NCBI RefSeq assembly: GCF_040529185.1
Contig: NZ_CP159510.1
Coordinates: forward strand, 1,116,001 to 1,180,000
Length of the DNA: 64,000 nt
Reading direction: 5' to 3'
Source: Sporolactobacillus sp. Y61
GTDB taxonomy: Bacteria; Bacillota; Bacilli; Bacillales; Sporolactobacillaceae
Below are positions 18,637 to 27,969 of this stretch, piece after piece. The position numbers and the translations under genes are program-made. Position 1 is the first letter of the stretch; every line of letters begins with the position of its first letter. Under the pieces are notes generated by a model that saw only the letters and a list, made by a program, of their open reading frames with translations, had not been told where the DNA came from and ran no database searches.

Positions 18637-21354
18637 GTGAAAAAGAAGAACGTTCATATCGTTCCCCACACTCATTGGGATCGTGAATGGTATTTTACAA
18701 ATTCTCGTTCGACAGTTTACTTAATCAGTCAGGTCAATGAGGTGATTGACGTCTTAGAAAAGAACCCTGATACGTACTATTATTTGTTTGACGCACAGAG
18801 TTCTTTGATTGAGGATTACTTGTCATTTTACCCGGAGAAGCGCTCGATACTGGGGAAACTGATTAGTGATCAGCGGTTATTAATTGGTCCATGGTATACC
18901 CAAACGGATCAAATTGCTGTGGCACAGGAGTCAATTGTTCGTAATTTGTACTACGGCATAAAGTTTGCAAAACAATTAGGACATAGTATGATGATCGGTT
19001 ATTGTCCGGATATCTTTGGTCAAGGAGGTAATATGCCCCAGATTTATCAGAAATTTGGTATCAGGACGGCTATTATTTGGAGGGGCATCGGTCATTCAAA
19101 ACTAAAACAAAACGAGTTTTTATGGGAAGGAGACGACGGAACAAAAATATTAGCTATTCAGATGCCGTTTGGTTACTTTTTCGGTGCTAATATTCCAGAA
19201 AACGTTGAAGAGTTGAAACAGTTCAGTTCCTCAATGATTCCTAAATTAGAACAGCGCAGCGCTTTTAACCAACTCTATCTTCCAAATGGGGTTGATCAAT
19301 TACCGATTAATCACAGGCTGAATCAAATTGTTACAAAACTGAATGTGATTGATACTAACCATCAATACATGATATCCTCCCCTGAGCAATATTTAGTGGA
19401 GCTTAGAAATGATATACGTACGAAAGAAGATAGAAAATTACCAACGATTAAGGGTGAGTTACTCGATGGTGAAGATTCACGGGTTCATAAATCTATCTAC
19501 TCGACTCGAGCTGATCTTAAGAAGAAAAACAACCAACTGGAAAATTATGTGACCCATATTTTGGAACCCATATCGACACTGGGATATCTTTGCGGTCTTC
19601 GCTACCCTCATCGTGAGATTGAACATATTTGGAAAATAGTATTTAAAAATGCTGCTCATGACAGTATCGGCAATTGCAATAGTGATTCTACCAATTTTGA
19701 CATTGGGGCTCGAAACAAACTGGCACATGATTTTGCGCAGAATATAACTGAGAAAATGATGCGGGATATCAGCATGAATATAAAGACAGATCATGACTAT
19801 TCTTTTACAGTTTTTAATACGATGCCTGTACCAAGAAGTGAAGTACTTGACACATTCGCTTATCTTCCTGGAGGAAGCTATCATTTTGAAGATACAGATG
19901 GTAATGAGATCCTATATGAAGTCGTAAGCCGGCAAGATCAAAGCGACTATGTATTGCATCAAGCTGAATTACTGACGCCGAACATGTATCGCAGCCATAA
20001 AAAGAAGAGAAAGTTACCACAAAAAGTCTATTATACCCATATTAAATTTTGGGTTGATAACGTTCCGGGCTTAGGGTACAAACAGTTTTATCTGTTTCCT
20101 GATGAGTCAGCAGTACCGATCACGATTCATGAAACAAATCAAAATCGAATTGAGAATGAATACTATCAGGTATGGTTTGATTCATGTACGAGAACTTTTA
20201 ATGTGAAAGACAAGAAAACGAGCCGGGTTTATACACGTCAATTTGAAATTATTGAAAATGGCGATGGAGGAGATTCCTATAATTATTCTCCGCCCTATCA
20301 GGATTTATCCATTACATCATCGGAAGCACAGGTCGTTCAGATTAAATCTCACTTGGGAGTCCTGGAACAATCTATTACCGTTCAAATGAATTTTCAAGTA
20401 CCTCAGGATTTATCGGTAAGGGCGCTGAAGCAGAAAAACGAGCTAATGCCCTTGAGTTTATGTGTCAGTTTAAATCGGCAAGACCCGGTGGTTCATGTTG
20501 CGGTGAAAGTAGATAACCGGGTGCTGTCTCATAGAGTGCGATTCAGATGCCATACCGATATTCACAGTCAAAATTCATTGGCTGATGGCTTGTTTGGCAC
20601 AGTTCAGCGGCCCTTTGTTCATTCACAGGATGCTAGTTGGCAACAATGCCACTGGGTTGAAAAGCCCATCGAGCTTAATCCCCTGCAATCCTTTGCTGCT
20701 TTGAGTGACGCACATGCGACTGTGGCTGTATTTACAGACGGCGCACGTGAGTACGAAGTCACTGGAAAACACTTTTCAGATCTGACTGTGACCTTATTTC
20801 GGACTTACAGTTACATGGGCAAAGAAAAGCTGCTCTATCGTCCGGGCCGTGCTTCCGGAGAAACCATTGTACCGACACCTGATGCCGAAATGTTGGGGAT
20901 CAATGAATTTACCCTGGGGGTTTACTATTCTGATCAAACCTTTGATCAGGCAAAGGTCGGACATGTGTCCAAGATGATTTATAGTCCCCTGCAGTGTTAT
21001 GAACTGGCTCCATTCCTGAATAGTCGAATCCGCTTTATTCGAAATGAGCCAAGCGTCAAAAAATTGCCGGTTCAGAAAGGATTTTTAGACATATCGGGAT
21101 CGACGGCAGTGGTGAGCGCTTTAAAAAAAGCTGAAAAAGGAAGTAGTGTAATAATAAGATGTTTCAATAATTTTATTAAGAATTCAGCTGCGGTTATCTT
21201 TCCGGATGATGCTGAATCTGTTGACTTAGATGAAGCAACACGTGCAGAACAGAAAGATACGGGATGCCATTTTACTTTAGCGACAAGTGAATTTAAGACT
21301 TATAAATTAACAATAGGTGATGAAAACCTTGATCATAACACCGGATCTCATTGA
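18637..21354 (+). CDS. GH38 alpha-mannosidase (MngB-like)
   Basis: About 905 residues, the normal length for bacterial GH38. Zinc ligands His13 and Asp15 are in PHTHWDREWY; the catalytic nucleophile is Asp125 in GYCPDIFGQGGNMPQIY; a second zinc His is in NAAHDSIGNC. It removes alpha-mannosyl groups, probably from a substrate imported and phosphorylated by the PTS genes that follow, as MngB does with mannosylglycerate phosphate. No signal peptide, so it acts in the cytoplasm. The start is GTG 18637, with GGGAGG 8 bases upstream. It is the first gene of a five-gene operon and overlaps the IIA gene by 35 bp. A second, dead GH38 lies at 53573-54545. Confidence 0.88.
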   Translation: MKKKNVHIVPHTHWDREWYFTNSRSTVYLISQVNEVIDVLEKNPDTYYYLFDAQSSLIEDYLSFYPEKRSILGKLISDQRLLIGPWYTQTDQIAVAQESIVRNLYYGIKFAKQLGHSMMIGYCPDIFGQGGNMPQIYQKFGIRTAIIWRGIGHSKLKQNEFLWEGDDGTKILAIQMPFGYFFGANIPENVEELKQFSSSMIPKLEQRSAFNQLYLPNGVDQLPINHRLNQIVTKLNVIDTNHQYMISSPEQYLVELRNDIRTKEDRKLPTIKGELLDGEDSRVHKSIYSTRADLKKKNNQLENYVTHILEPISTLGYLCGLRYPHREIEHIWKIVFKNAAHDSIGNCNSDSTNFDIGARNKLAHDFAQNITEKMMRDISMNIKTDHDYSFTVFNTMPVPRSEVLDTFAYLPGGSYHFEDTDGNEILYEVVSRQDQSDYVLHQAELLTPNMYRSHKKKRKLPQKVYYTHIKFWVDNVPGLGYKQFYLFPDESAVPITIHETNQNRIENEYYQVWFDSCTRTFNVKDKKTSRVYTRQFEIIENGDGGDSYNYSPPYQDLSITSSEAQVVQIKSHLGVLEQSITVQMNFQVPQDLSVRALKQKNELMPLSLCVSLNRQDPVVHVAVKVDNRVLSHRVRFRCHTDIHSQNSLADGLFGTVQRPFVHSQDASWQQCHWVEKPIELNPLQSFAALSDAHATVAVFTDGAREYEVTGKHFSDLTVTLFRTYSYMGKEKLLYRPGRASGETIVPTPDAEMLGINEFTLGVYYSDQTFDQAKVGHVSKMIYSPLQCYELAPFLNSRIRFIRNEPSVKKLPVQKGFLDISGSTAVVSALKKAEKGSSVIIRCFNNFIKNSAAVIFPDDAESVDLDEATRAEQKDTGCHFTLATSEFKTYKLTIGDENLDHNTGSH

Positions 21355-21769
21355 TATGGATGTTAAAGCAAACGACAAAATGACAATCATCAATCATTTA
21401 ATAGAACTTGCCAGACGGGATGGGCGCCTGCGAAGTGTGGAGAATTATCGCCAGGCCATCATAGACCGTGAAAATGAAGCTTCAACGTCTTTAGGCTATT
21501 CTGTGGCTGTGCCGCACGGCAAAACAGATGCTGTCAAATCACCCTTTGTCTGCTTTGCAAAATCAAAAAAAGGGGTGCTGTGGAACAGACAAGTCGTACA
21601 TCTAATTTTTATGATCGGTGTGCCCGAAAAAGAGAAAGGGAATTATTATCTGAAGATTTTGTCCAATATTGCGAGAAAGATTATCGAGACAGATTTTCGT
21701 CAGAAATTGATACAGTCCAGCAATAAGCAAGAAGTGATTGATATTATTACTTCCAGTGAAAAAGAGTAA
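21320..21769 (+). CDS. PTS fructose-family EIIA component
   Basis: About 149 residues, a single IIA domain of the fructose/mannitol class. The phosphorylated His is in SVAVPHGKTDAV, about residue 63. It accepts phosphate from HPr and passes it to EIIB. I use ATG 21320 (a GTG at 21317 is the alternative). The start lies inside the end of the mannosidase gene, giving tight coupling. Mannosylglycerate permeases usually fuse IIA, IIB and IIC; here they are three proteins. Confidence 0.88.
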   Translation: MKTLIITPDLIDMDVKANDKMTIINHLIELARRDGRLRSVENYRQAIIDRENEASTSLGYSVAVPHGKTDAVKSPFVCFAKSKKGVLWNRQVVHLIFMIGVPEKEKGNYYLKILSNIARKIIETDFRQKLIQSSNKQEVIDIITSSEKE

Positions 21770-21784
21770 GAAAGGATGAGTCAA

Positions 21785-22090
21785 ATGAAAATTGTTGGAA
21801 TTACTGCCTGCACGGCGGGAATTGCTCATACGTATATGGCACAAAGTGCATTACAAGATGCAGCTAAAAAGAAAGGTTATGAATGCAAAATTGAAACTCA
21901 AGGTGCCATGGGAGCTGAGAATGAATTATCAGCAGATGATATTTCTACGGCTGATGTAGTGATTATTGGCGCTGACATTGAAATTGAAGGCCGTGAACGC
22001 TTTGAAGGGAAGTCAGTTTATGAAACGTCAGTATCCTCCTGTGTCACAGATCCGCAAAAAGTATTGACAGAAGCAATTAAATCCATCTAA
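21785..22090 (+). CDS. PTS fructose-family EIIB component
   Basis: About 101 residues. The phosphocysteine loop is VGITACTAGIAHTYMAQ, with the Cys near residue 9, the signature of IIB-fructose domains. It transfers phosphate from IIA to the sugar during transport. ATG 21785 is favoured because AAAGGA is 8 bases upstream; an in-frame ATG at 21776 sits directly on that site. The C-terminal SVYETSVSSCVTDPQKVLTEA is typical of short IIB units. Confidence 0.88.
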   Translation: MKIVGITACTAGIAHTYMAQSALQDAAKKKGYECKIETQGAMGAENELSADDISTADVVIIGADIEIEGRERFEGKSVYETSVSSCVTDPQKVLTEAIKSI

Positions 22091-22110
22091 ATCTTGAAAG
22101 GGTGAGGGCA

Positions 22111-23142
22111 GTGAATAAAAGTCTAAATCAAATCAAGAATCATGCAATGACAGGCGTTTCCTATATGATTCCAACAATCACTGTTGGCGGGATTTTATTG
22201 GCTATTGCTTTAGCTTTCAGCGGCGGTGCCGATGTGACCAATCCGCTGCTGGTCAATATTATGACCATTGGTTCGGCGGGTATGGCCTTGTTTGTACCTG
22301 TATTAGCCGGGTACATTTCCTATTCGATTGCAGGGCGGCCAGGCTTAGTACCAGGGCTTGTTTTAGGCTATCTGGCAGCCAATCCTGTGGGCGACGGAAA
22401 AATATCGACGGGATTTTTAGGCGGCTTACTTATGGGATTTGCTGCCGGTTATTTGGCCAAATGGGTCAAAACATGGAAAGTTCCAGCTTTTCTTAAGCCT
22501 TTAATGCCGATCATTATCATTCCTCTTGTTGTGGCGATCGTCATAGGATTGTTGTATATCTATGTGGTTGCTGCACCATTAGGATCAGCAGACAAATTCA
22601 TTCAAATATGGCTGAAAAGCATGTCGACAGGAAGTACGGTACTCCTGTCAATCATTATAGGCTGTATGATATCATTTGATATGGGCGGCGTGATGAACAA
22701 AATTGCTTATACCACTGCTGTTGCACTGATTTCAACGGGGGACGGTAGTCTTATGGGAATGGCCGGGGTAGCCATTTGTATTCCTCCCATTGGTTTAGGA
22801 GTTGCTTCACTTGTTTTAAAACACAAGTTCTCTGATGATGAGAGAGAATCAGGTAAGGCCGCAATTGTAATGGGGGCTTGCGGTATTACCGAAGGCGCGA
22901 TTCCATTTGCAGCTACAGATCCCTTACGGGTTATTCCATCAATTATGCTGGGATCGGCAATAGGATCTGTGATTGCGGGATTAGCCGGTGCAGCTGATAT
23001 GGCTCCGTTGGGTGGCTTGTTAGTTTTGCCAGTAGTCCATCGCCCCTTGATGTATTTTTTCGCAGTGTTAGTCGGAGTTGCAGTTGTGGTATTGATGATG
23101 GCAATTTTGAAAAAAACAATTAAGCAGGATATGGATGCGTGA
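22111..23142 (+). CDS. PTS fructose-family EIIC membrane permease
   Basis: About 343 residues with eight to ten membrane segments. Family landmarks are MTGVSYMIPTITVGGILLAI at the N-terminus, SFDMGGVMNKIAY, and ACGITEGAIPFAATDP, the substrate-site loop of IIC-fructose proteins. It forms the translocation channel. GTG 22111 with GAAAGGGTGAGG just upstream is the best start. With the mannosidase, the likely cargo is an alpha-mannoside such as mannosylglycerate; this is inference from context. Confidence 0.87.
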   Translation: MNKSLNQIKNHAMTGVSYMIPTITVGGILLAIALAFSGGADVTNPLLVNIMTIGSAGMALFVPVLAGYISYSIAGRPGLVPGLVLGYLAANPVGDGKISTGFLGGLLMGFAAGYLAKWVKTWKVPAFLKPLMPIIIIPLVVAIVIGLLYIYVVAAPLGSADKFIQIWLKSMSTGSTVLLSIIIGCMISFDMGGVMNKIAYTTAVALISTGDGSLMGMAGVAICIPPIGLGVASLVLKHKFSDDERESGKAAIVMGACGITEGAIPFAATDPLRVIPSIMLGSAIGSVIAGLAGAADMAPLGGLLVLPVVHRPLMYFFAVLVGVAVVVLMMAILKKTIKQDMDA

Positions 23143-23163
23143 CATTGCTGATGAGGGAATGAT

Positions 23164-25140
23164 ATGATAATGAAACCGCGTACGCTGAAGATACTTATGA
23201 TGTTGATAGATAATGCGAATCAAAAAGCTATCTCCCTACGCGACTTGACTAACATGTTCCATGTTTCTGAACGTACGATTGCAAGTGATATAAAGGAAAT
23301 AAAATCCTGGCTTTGTGAACTCGATGCGGTGACCATTCAGAATAAACCAGGTGCAGGTTTTATGATATCCGGTGTGCCGGAGAATCTGTTACTGATTAAA
23401 AACAAACTTAAAGCTGCGACCAGCCCTCTAAGTGCTATGACACGACGTCAGCAGATTAAGCTGGCTCTTTTGATGAATCATCGCCGAATCTCTATCAATC
23501 AATTAGCAGATAAGTATCATGTTTCAAGAAGTTCTATCGCGCGAGATTTAGATATAATTAAGCATGATTTAGTACAACAGCACTTAATCATGAAGTCAGA
23601 TTACCAGGGAACATACATCGCAGGTAATGAAGTGTTAATTCGCAAGGCGCTGCGGCAAATCATTAAAGATTATCAGCCTTTGGATCAACAGCAGTGTTTT
23701 TTAAAAAATCGTTTGAAGACTCGTTTAACAGCGACAACTTACTTGCGACTTCAAGCTTTGTTTGGCAGCGAGAAAATTTTTAAAACGGAACAAGTTTTAT
23801 CTCGGTTTGAAAAAACTACTGATTTTCACTTTAATGATGCAAACTATGCTAATGTGATGACCCATATATTAATAGTCATAGCACGAAATGCTCAGTTTCG
23901 GCATGTTCAATTCTGTCCTGATTTACTTAGTCAGCCTCATTCAAGACTGGCTATTCTCTACACGCTGCTTGATGAACAGTTTCCACATACTTTCGGGCAG
24001 GATGATCTGAAATATCTCAATCAGCATTTGGTGATGTCAGGGATTCAAAGTAGCATCAGTCCAGATTCATTGGTGAATTTTTTAAATCGATTTGATAACG
24101 GTGCCGATAAATTCGCTCAAAAGTTGACTGCTAAGGTGTCGGCGATCTTAAGAATTGACTTAACACAAGATCAGGAATTGTACCTTAATTTACGGTCACA
24201 TTGTTATGCAATGTTTGAACGATTGAAAAATCATCAATCATTAACCAACCCTTTACTTGATGAAATCAAAGAAAATTTTTCTTCGTTATTCGGTATTGTG
24301 CTGTTGGCCGTTGCAGAATTGCTGGATCAAGGAGGTCAGAATCATTCCTCGAAGCTTGTTTCTGAAGCTGAAATAGGTTATTTAACCATTCATTTTCAGG
24401 GTTCATTGGAGAATAATGTAAAAATAAAACGAGTGATCATCGTTTGTCCGGAAGGAGTTGGCTTTTCCCGACTGATTCAAAATAGAATTTCGTCGGCGTT
24501 GCCACTGATTAAAGTCGTTGATACAGTTCCCTACAAGGACATCACCAATTATGATTTGAGCCGTATCGACTTTATCGTCTCAACATTACAATTCGACAGT
24601 GCTGTTCCTGTAATACAGGTATCCAATTTTCTGGATTCTTATGATATTGGCCGAATTAATACGTACATTATACATCATCCTCAGCTAATTAATAAGAATC
24701 AACTTGGACCATTTATTAAAAAGACTTGCCTTTTTCCACATCAAATCTTTAAAACGCGTCGTGAGATCCTTGACTTTTTAACTCACCAGCTGCTTGCTCA
24801 AAATTTAGTTCGTTCGGGTTTTGAAAAATCGGTATTTAATCGTGAAATGATTATGCCGACGGAAATTGGTAAAGGAGTCGCAATTCCTCATGGGGCGAGC
24901 AATCTGGTACTTGACCCCACAATTTGTGTGATGACCTTAAAACAACCGATTCAGTGGCAGAAAAATTGGGTTGATTGTATCTTTCTATTAGCCGTCAAGT
25001 TTGATAACAGTGTGAAAAATAAGACAGCTATTAACAGCTTATATTACTTGATAAATTCAGAAGTGATGGTTCTGCAGTTACACCAGGCACAAACAGCAGA
25101 GGACATGTATAACTGTCTGTCTGTTGAAACTATTAATTAG
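23164..25140 (+). CDS. PRD-containing transcriptional activator (MtlR/LicR type)
   Basis: About 658 residues: two helix-turn-helix units (residues 5-60, with LRDLTNMFHVSERTIASDI, and 95-145, with INQLADKYHVSRSSIARDL), two PRD domains (about 180-400), an EIIB-like domain starting VIIVCPEGVGFSRLI near 425, and a C-terminal EIIA-like domain with IGKGVAIPHGAS near 575. Such proteins activate PTS operons and are set by phosphorylation at PRD histidines, the IIB Cys and the IIA His. ATG 23164 has GAGGGA 6 bases upstream. As last gene of the mannosidase operon it should control the promoter near 18600. Confidence 0.88.
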   Translation: MIMKPRTLKILMMLIDNANQKAISLRDLTNMFHVSERTIASDIKEIKSWLCELDAVTIQNKPGAGFMISGVPENLLLIKNKLKAATSPLSAMTRRQQIKLALLMNHRRISINQLADKYHVSRSSIARDLDIIKHDLVQQHLIMKSDYQGTYIAGNEVLIRKALRQIIKDYQPLDQQQCFLKNRLKTRLTATTYLRLQALFGSEKIFKTEQVLSRFEKTTDFHFNDANYANVMTHILIVIARNAQFRHVQFCPDLLSQPHSRLAILYTLLDEQFPHTFGQDDLKYLNQHLVMSGIQSSISPDSLVNFLNRFDNGADKFAQKLTAKVSAILRIDLTQDQELYLNLRSHCYAMFERLKNHQSLTNPLLDEIKENFSSLFGIVLLAVAELLDQGGQNHSSKLVSEAEIGYLTIHFQGSLENNVKIKRVIIVCPEGVGFSRLIQNRISSALPLIKVVDTVPYKDITNYDLSRIDFIVSTLQFDSAVPVIQVSNFLDSYDIGRINTYIIHHPQLINKNQLGPFIKKTCLFPHQIFKTRREILDFLTHQLLAQNLVRSGFEKSVFNREMIMPTEIGKGVAIPHGASNLVLDPTICVMTLKQPIQWQKNWVDCIFLLAVKFDNSVKNKTAINSLYYLINSEVMVLQLHQAQTAEDMYNCLSVETIN

Positions 25141-25216
25141 GACAGAGATTCAAGGGATAATAATTTCTAAATGCTCGCCGATGTTAACATTAACACATGC
25201 AGAAAGAATCAAGAGA

Positions 25217-25254
25217 CCGAGAAGGGTTATTGTTATGTCCTTTTCGGCTTTTTT
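25217..25254 (+). terminator. Rho-independent terminator of the mannosidase-PTS operon
   Basis: CCGAGAAGG (25217-25225) pairs with CCTTTTCGG (25239-25247) with one G-T pair, followed by CTTTTTTAG. It lies 77 bp after the activator stop. Confidence 0.8.
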
Positions 25255-25427
25255 AGTAACCGCTATTACGCCTTTCGAATTCGGGTGTGTGAGTGTGTGA
25301 TTGATACATCCATCATGAGGCAAAGTTAGAAAAGATATACCTTGTATGGTTCTCGAAAATTACCTGAGGGGGTTCTAATTAGGACTTGATGAAAATAAAA
25401 AAATGTTGGTGACATAGCAGGATTTTT
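25255..25427. other. Spacer before the IS1634-type element
   Basis: No gene recognised. It contains a short GT-rich run (GTGTGTGAGTGTGTG near 25285). Confidence 0.3.
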
Positions 25428-25506
25428 AACTCGACTTCGACAGTTGTAGGCACAATCTTTCAAGTGAGCGATTAAAAGAATCCCTTGTTCTAGGGATTTA
25501 TTTAAA

Positions 25507-25567
25507 TTATCCACATGTGCATAATAGGTCATCCAAAAGTTATCCATAGGCACACATCTGTGGATAA
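25507..25567. promoter_or_regulatory. Cluster of three DnaA-box-like 9-mers inside the IS
   Basis: TTATCCACA (25507-25515, perfect), TTATCCATA (25540-25548, one mismatch) and TGTGGATAA (25559-25567, perfect, reverse strand). The last two also form a stem. They lie between the left IS end and the transposase promoter. DnaA sites occur in other transposons such as Tn5; this is not an origin, since no dnaA/dnaN neighbours or AT-rich unwinding region are present. Confidence 0.6.
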
Positions 25568-25573
25568 CTATGC

Positions 25574-25602
25574 TTGATGTTGAAACTCACCTGTAATATA
25601 AT
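25574..25602 (+). promoter_or_regulatory. Sigma-A promoter of the IS1634-type transposase
   Basis: TTGATG (25574-25579), 17-bp spacer, TATAAT (25597-25602). The predicted transcript start falls at about 25608-25609, on the ATG itself, so the mRNA would be leaderless. Confidence 0.65.
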
Positions 25603-25608
25603 ATAGGC

Positions 25609-27273
25609 ATGTACTTACGAAGGGTTTCTCGAAAAAATAAAGATGGTCGTACAGTAGCCTATCTGCAGCTGGCTCAAAATGAGTGGGATTCCAAGGCCAA
25701 ATATGCCAAAGCAAGGGTGATTTATTCGTTCGGTCGCGAGGATCAACTGGATGTTGACGCGCTCCGTCGGCTGGTGGAAAGCATTTCAAGGTATCTCTCT
25801 CCTGAAGAAGCCCTGCGGGCTCAGTCTGAGATTGGTCAGGCGGCTGATTTTGCTTTCAAAGCATCCAAAAGGCTGGGTGGAGTCTGGACACTGGATCAGC
25901 TCTGGAAAATGCTGAGCATGGACCAGATCATTCATGAATTATTGGCGGGTCGTAAACATGATATCGACGTCGAACGACTCATCTTCGCTATGGTAGCCAA
26001 TCGAGCTCTGGATCCAACAAGCAAGCTGGGGCTTGAGGAGTGGATACAGGATGAAGTGGCACTGCCCGGACTCAATGAGGCACATGTCCATCAGTTTTAC
26101 CGTGCCATGGATTTACTCCTGGAAATGCGCAGCCAGCTGGAGGAACAGGTTTATTTTTCGACAGCGAATCTACTGAATCTTGAAGTCGACCTGATCTATT
26201 TTGATACAACCTCGTCCTACTTTGAGGTTGAGCCCCAGGAAGCTCCGGAAAAGGAAAATCTGCGAAAGCTGGGCTATTCCAAAGACAAACGTCCGGATCT
26301 GCTGCAGGTGGTCATCGGCATGGCCGTTACGAAGGAAGGCTTGCCCATCCGATGCTGGGTCTGGCCAGGTAACACGGCGGATAAAACAGTCGTTGAAGAG
26401 GCCAAAAAGGATTTAGTTGGCTGGAAGCTGGGACGGGTGATCAGTGTGATGGACCGTGGCTTTTCCACGGAGGACAATCTAACGACGCTGCAGCGTGCCG
26501 GAGGGCATTATATTGTTGGTGAGCCCATGCGTTCCGGTAAGAAAATTGTGGATGAAGCGATGTCCCGCAAGGGACGTTATCAAAAGGTTCGCAACCATCT
26601 TGAGGTTAAGGAGATTGTCGTCGGGGACGGAGAAAAGCGGCAGCGTTTTATCCTCGCCTACAACTCAAAAGAAGCAGAGAAAGATAAGAAACAGCGGGAA
26701 CGACTGGTTCGTGATTTGGAGATGGCTCTGGAAGACTTACATCAGTTGCCTGAAAAGAAGCATACCAAAGCGGCCTGTGCCCTGCGGTCACATAAGCTTT
26801 ATGGTCGTTATCTTCGCCAGCTGAAGGACGGGCAGCTGAGAATTAATCGGCAGGCGCTTCGAGATGCGGCGCGTTATGACGGGAAATACCTGATTCGAAC
26901 ATCGGATGACACCCTGTCCGCAGAAGAAGTGGCGCTGGGATACAAGAACCTGATGGCTGTAGAAAATGGATTCCGAACCTTAAAGTCTACACTCTGTCTT
27001 CGACCGATGTACCATCGGATCGAGGATCGGATTAAGACGCACGTTTTACTGAACTGGCTGGCTCTGCTTCTTATTCGGCTGGCGGAACTGAAGACCGGTG
27101 AAACCTGGCCAAAACTGAAACATACCATGGATCAGATGGTTCTGGGCAAATTTTCTTCAAAAAAAGGAGACTTCTATCAAAGGACGGAAATCACCGCAAA
27201 ACAGCATGAAATCATTAAGGCTCTTGGGATAAAGGTCCCTCGAAAGATATGTCGAATCGACCTTAAATCCTAG
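25609..27273 (+). CDS. IS1634-family transposase
   Basis: About 554 residues, uninterrupted. It opens MYLRRVSRKNKDGRTVAYLQ, typical of IS1634 transposases. The DDE core is visible as LIYFDTTSSYFEVE, ISVMDRGFSTEDN and the C-terminal YKNLMAVENGFRTLKSTL, which carries the Glu and Lys of the IS4-like E-motif. No ribosome site precedes ATG 25609, and the promoter is placed so that translation would start at or within a base of the mRNA 5' end. Likely functional. Confidence 0.9.
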   Translation: MYLRRVSRKNKDGRTVAYLQLAQNEWDSKAKYAKARVIYSFGREDQLDVDALRRLVESISRYLSPEEALRAQSEIGQAADFAFKASKRLGGVWTLDQLWKMLSMDQIIHELLAGRKHDIDVERLIFAMVANRALDPTSKLGLEEWIQDEVALPGLNEAHVHQFYRAMDLLLEMRSQLEEQVYFSTANLLNLEVDLIYFDTTSSYFEVEPQEAPEKENLRKLGYSKDKRPDLLQVVIGMAVTKEGLPIRCWVWPGNTADKTVVEEAKKDLVGWKLGRVISVMDRGFSTEDNLTTLQRAGGHYIVGEPMRSGKKIVDEAMSRKGRYQKVRNHLEVKEIVVGDGEKRQRFILAYNSKEAEKDKKQRERLVRDLEMALEDLHQLPEKKHTKAACALRSHKLYGRYLRQLKDGQLRINRQALRDAARYDGKYLIRTSDDTLSAEEVALGYKNLMAVENGFRTLKSTLCLRPMYHRIEDRIKTHVLLNWLALLLIRLAELKTGETWPKLKHTMDQMVLGKFSSKKGDFYQRTEITAKQHEIIKALGIKVPRKICRIDLKS

Positions 27274-27292
27274 ATACACACATATAAAAATT

Positions 27293-27336
27293 AAAAGTCC
27301 GAAAACAGGCTACCTGTCGCCTGTTTTCGGACTTTT
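27293..27336 (+). terminator. Terminator inside the IS, after the transposase
   Basis: AGTCCGAAAACAGGC (27296-27310) pairs perfectly with GCCTGTTTTCGGACT (27319-27333) around an 8-base loop, with A's before and T's after, so it works in both directions and insulates the IS. Confidence 0.85.
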
Positions 27337-27365
27337 GTGTACCTAGAAACTGTCGAAGTCGAGTT

Positions 27366-27723
27366 TAAGCGATTTTGTCGAAATGATATGCAAGGATAAA
27401 TGCCATATATCCGGACATTATCGACAAATTACCTTGCACATAAGGCGATTCAATTGTACAAAAATCAGGAACATCAACTATGCCTAAAGACTTTTTCCTT
27501 CCTTTCAGAAGAACTATGAATAAAAATAACCGCTAGGTACGAATGGCTCAGATCATTCCCTGGTGGAAGGTCGAAGAACACTATTCCACAGCATCAAAAA
27601 AGGCTACAGCTAAGGGCACCCAACCGTGATATAACCCGGAGGATAGAAAATGGATTGGAGATTAGATGTGTAAACTGACGAAGCGTAAAAAAAACGACTA
27701 TTTATTAGGACGGAGGAACAAAG
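27366..27723. other. Spacer with an IS5-like fragment
   Basis: Apart from the transposase fragment at 27474-27630 I see no gene. The last bases provide the ACGGAGGAAC ribosome site of the SEFIR gene. Confidence 0.4.
27474..27630 (+). pseudogene. IS5/IS1182-type transposase fragment, copy 2
   Basis: Parallel to 13936-14133: FFLPFRRTMNKNNR, a stop, VRMAQIIPWWKVEEHYSTAS. The same upstream sequence (KSGTSTM) is present, so both are remnants of one element type that decayed independently. Confidence 0.6.
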
Positions 27724-27928
27724 TTGACTCTCAAACGAAAAACTGCATTTATAAGTTATAGCTGGGATAGCGATGAACATGGGAAATGGGTCTGGGAATT
27801 TGCAAACGATTTAAGATCAAAAGCAGGAGTAATTGCTGATATTGATAAATTCCATGCCCACGATGAAACAGTAAATTTGTATGAAATGATGATAAATGGT
27901 ATACGTGATAATGATTATGTTATGATCA
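27724..27928 (+). pseudogene. SEFIR/TIR-like domain protein truncated by IS256
   Basis: The first 68 residues read KTAFISYSWDSDEHGKWVWE and later NDLRSKAGVIADIDKFH, the start of a SEFIR domain (bacterial TIR relative), which in defence proteins binds or cleaves NAD or mediates oligomers. The domain normally continues with a further 70 or more residues and an effector or receptor region. At 27928 the IS256-type end begins and the frame runs into IS sequence. A good ribosome site (GGAGG) remains. I do not find the missing part on the far side of the IS, so a deletion accompanied the insertion. TTG 27724 start. Confidence 0.75.
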
Positions 27929-27969
27929 AGTCTTTTGTTGTGTGTAAATTCATCTCAGTAGAAGCCGAG

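Larger units (their letters stand above)
25428..27365 (+). mobile_element. Intact IS1634-family insertion sequence
   Basis: Bounded by AACTCGACTTCGACAGTT (25428-25445) and its reverse complement (27348-27365), about 1.94 kb. One intact transposase gene, its own promoter and a strong internal terminator. A solo copy of the same end is at 14721-14736. I do not see a clear target duplication. Confidence 0.85.

Noticed and set aside
25507-25567. Chromosomal or plasmid replication origin from DnaA boxes
   Set aside because: Only three boxes, inside an insertion sequence, with no dnaA, dnaN, repA or AT-rich unwinding repeats nearby.
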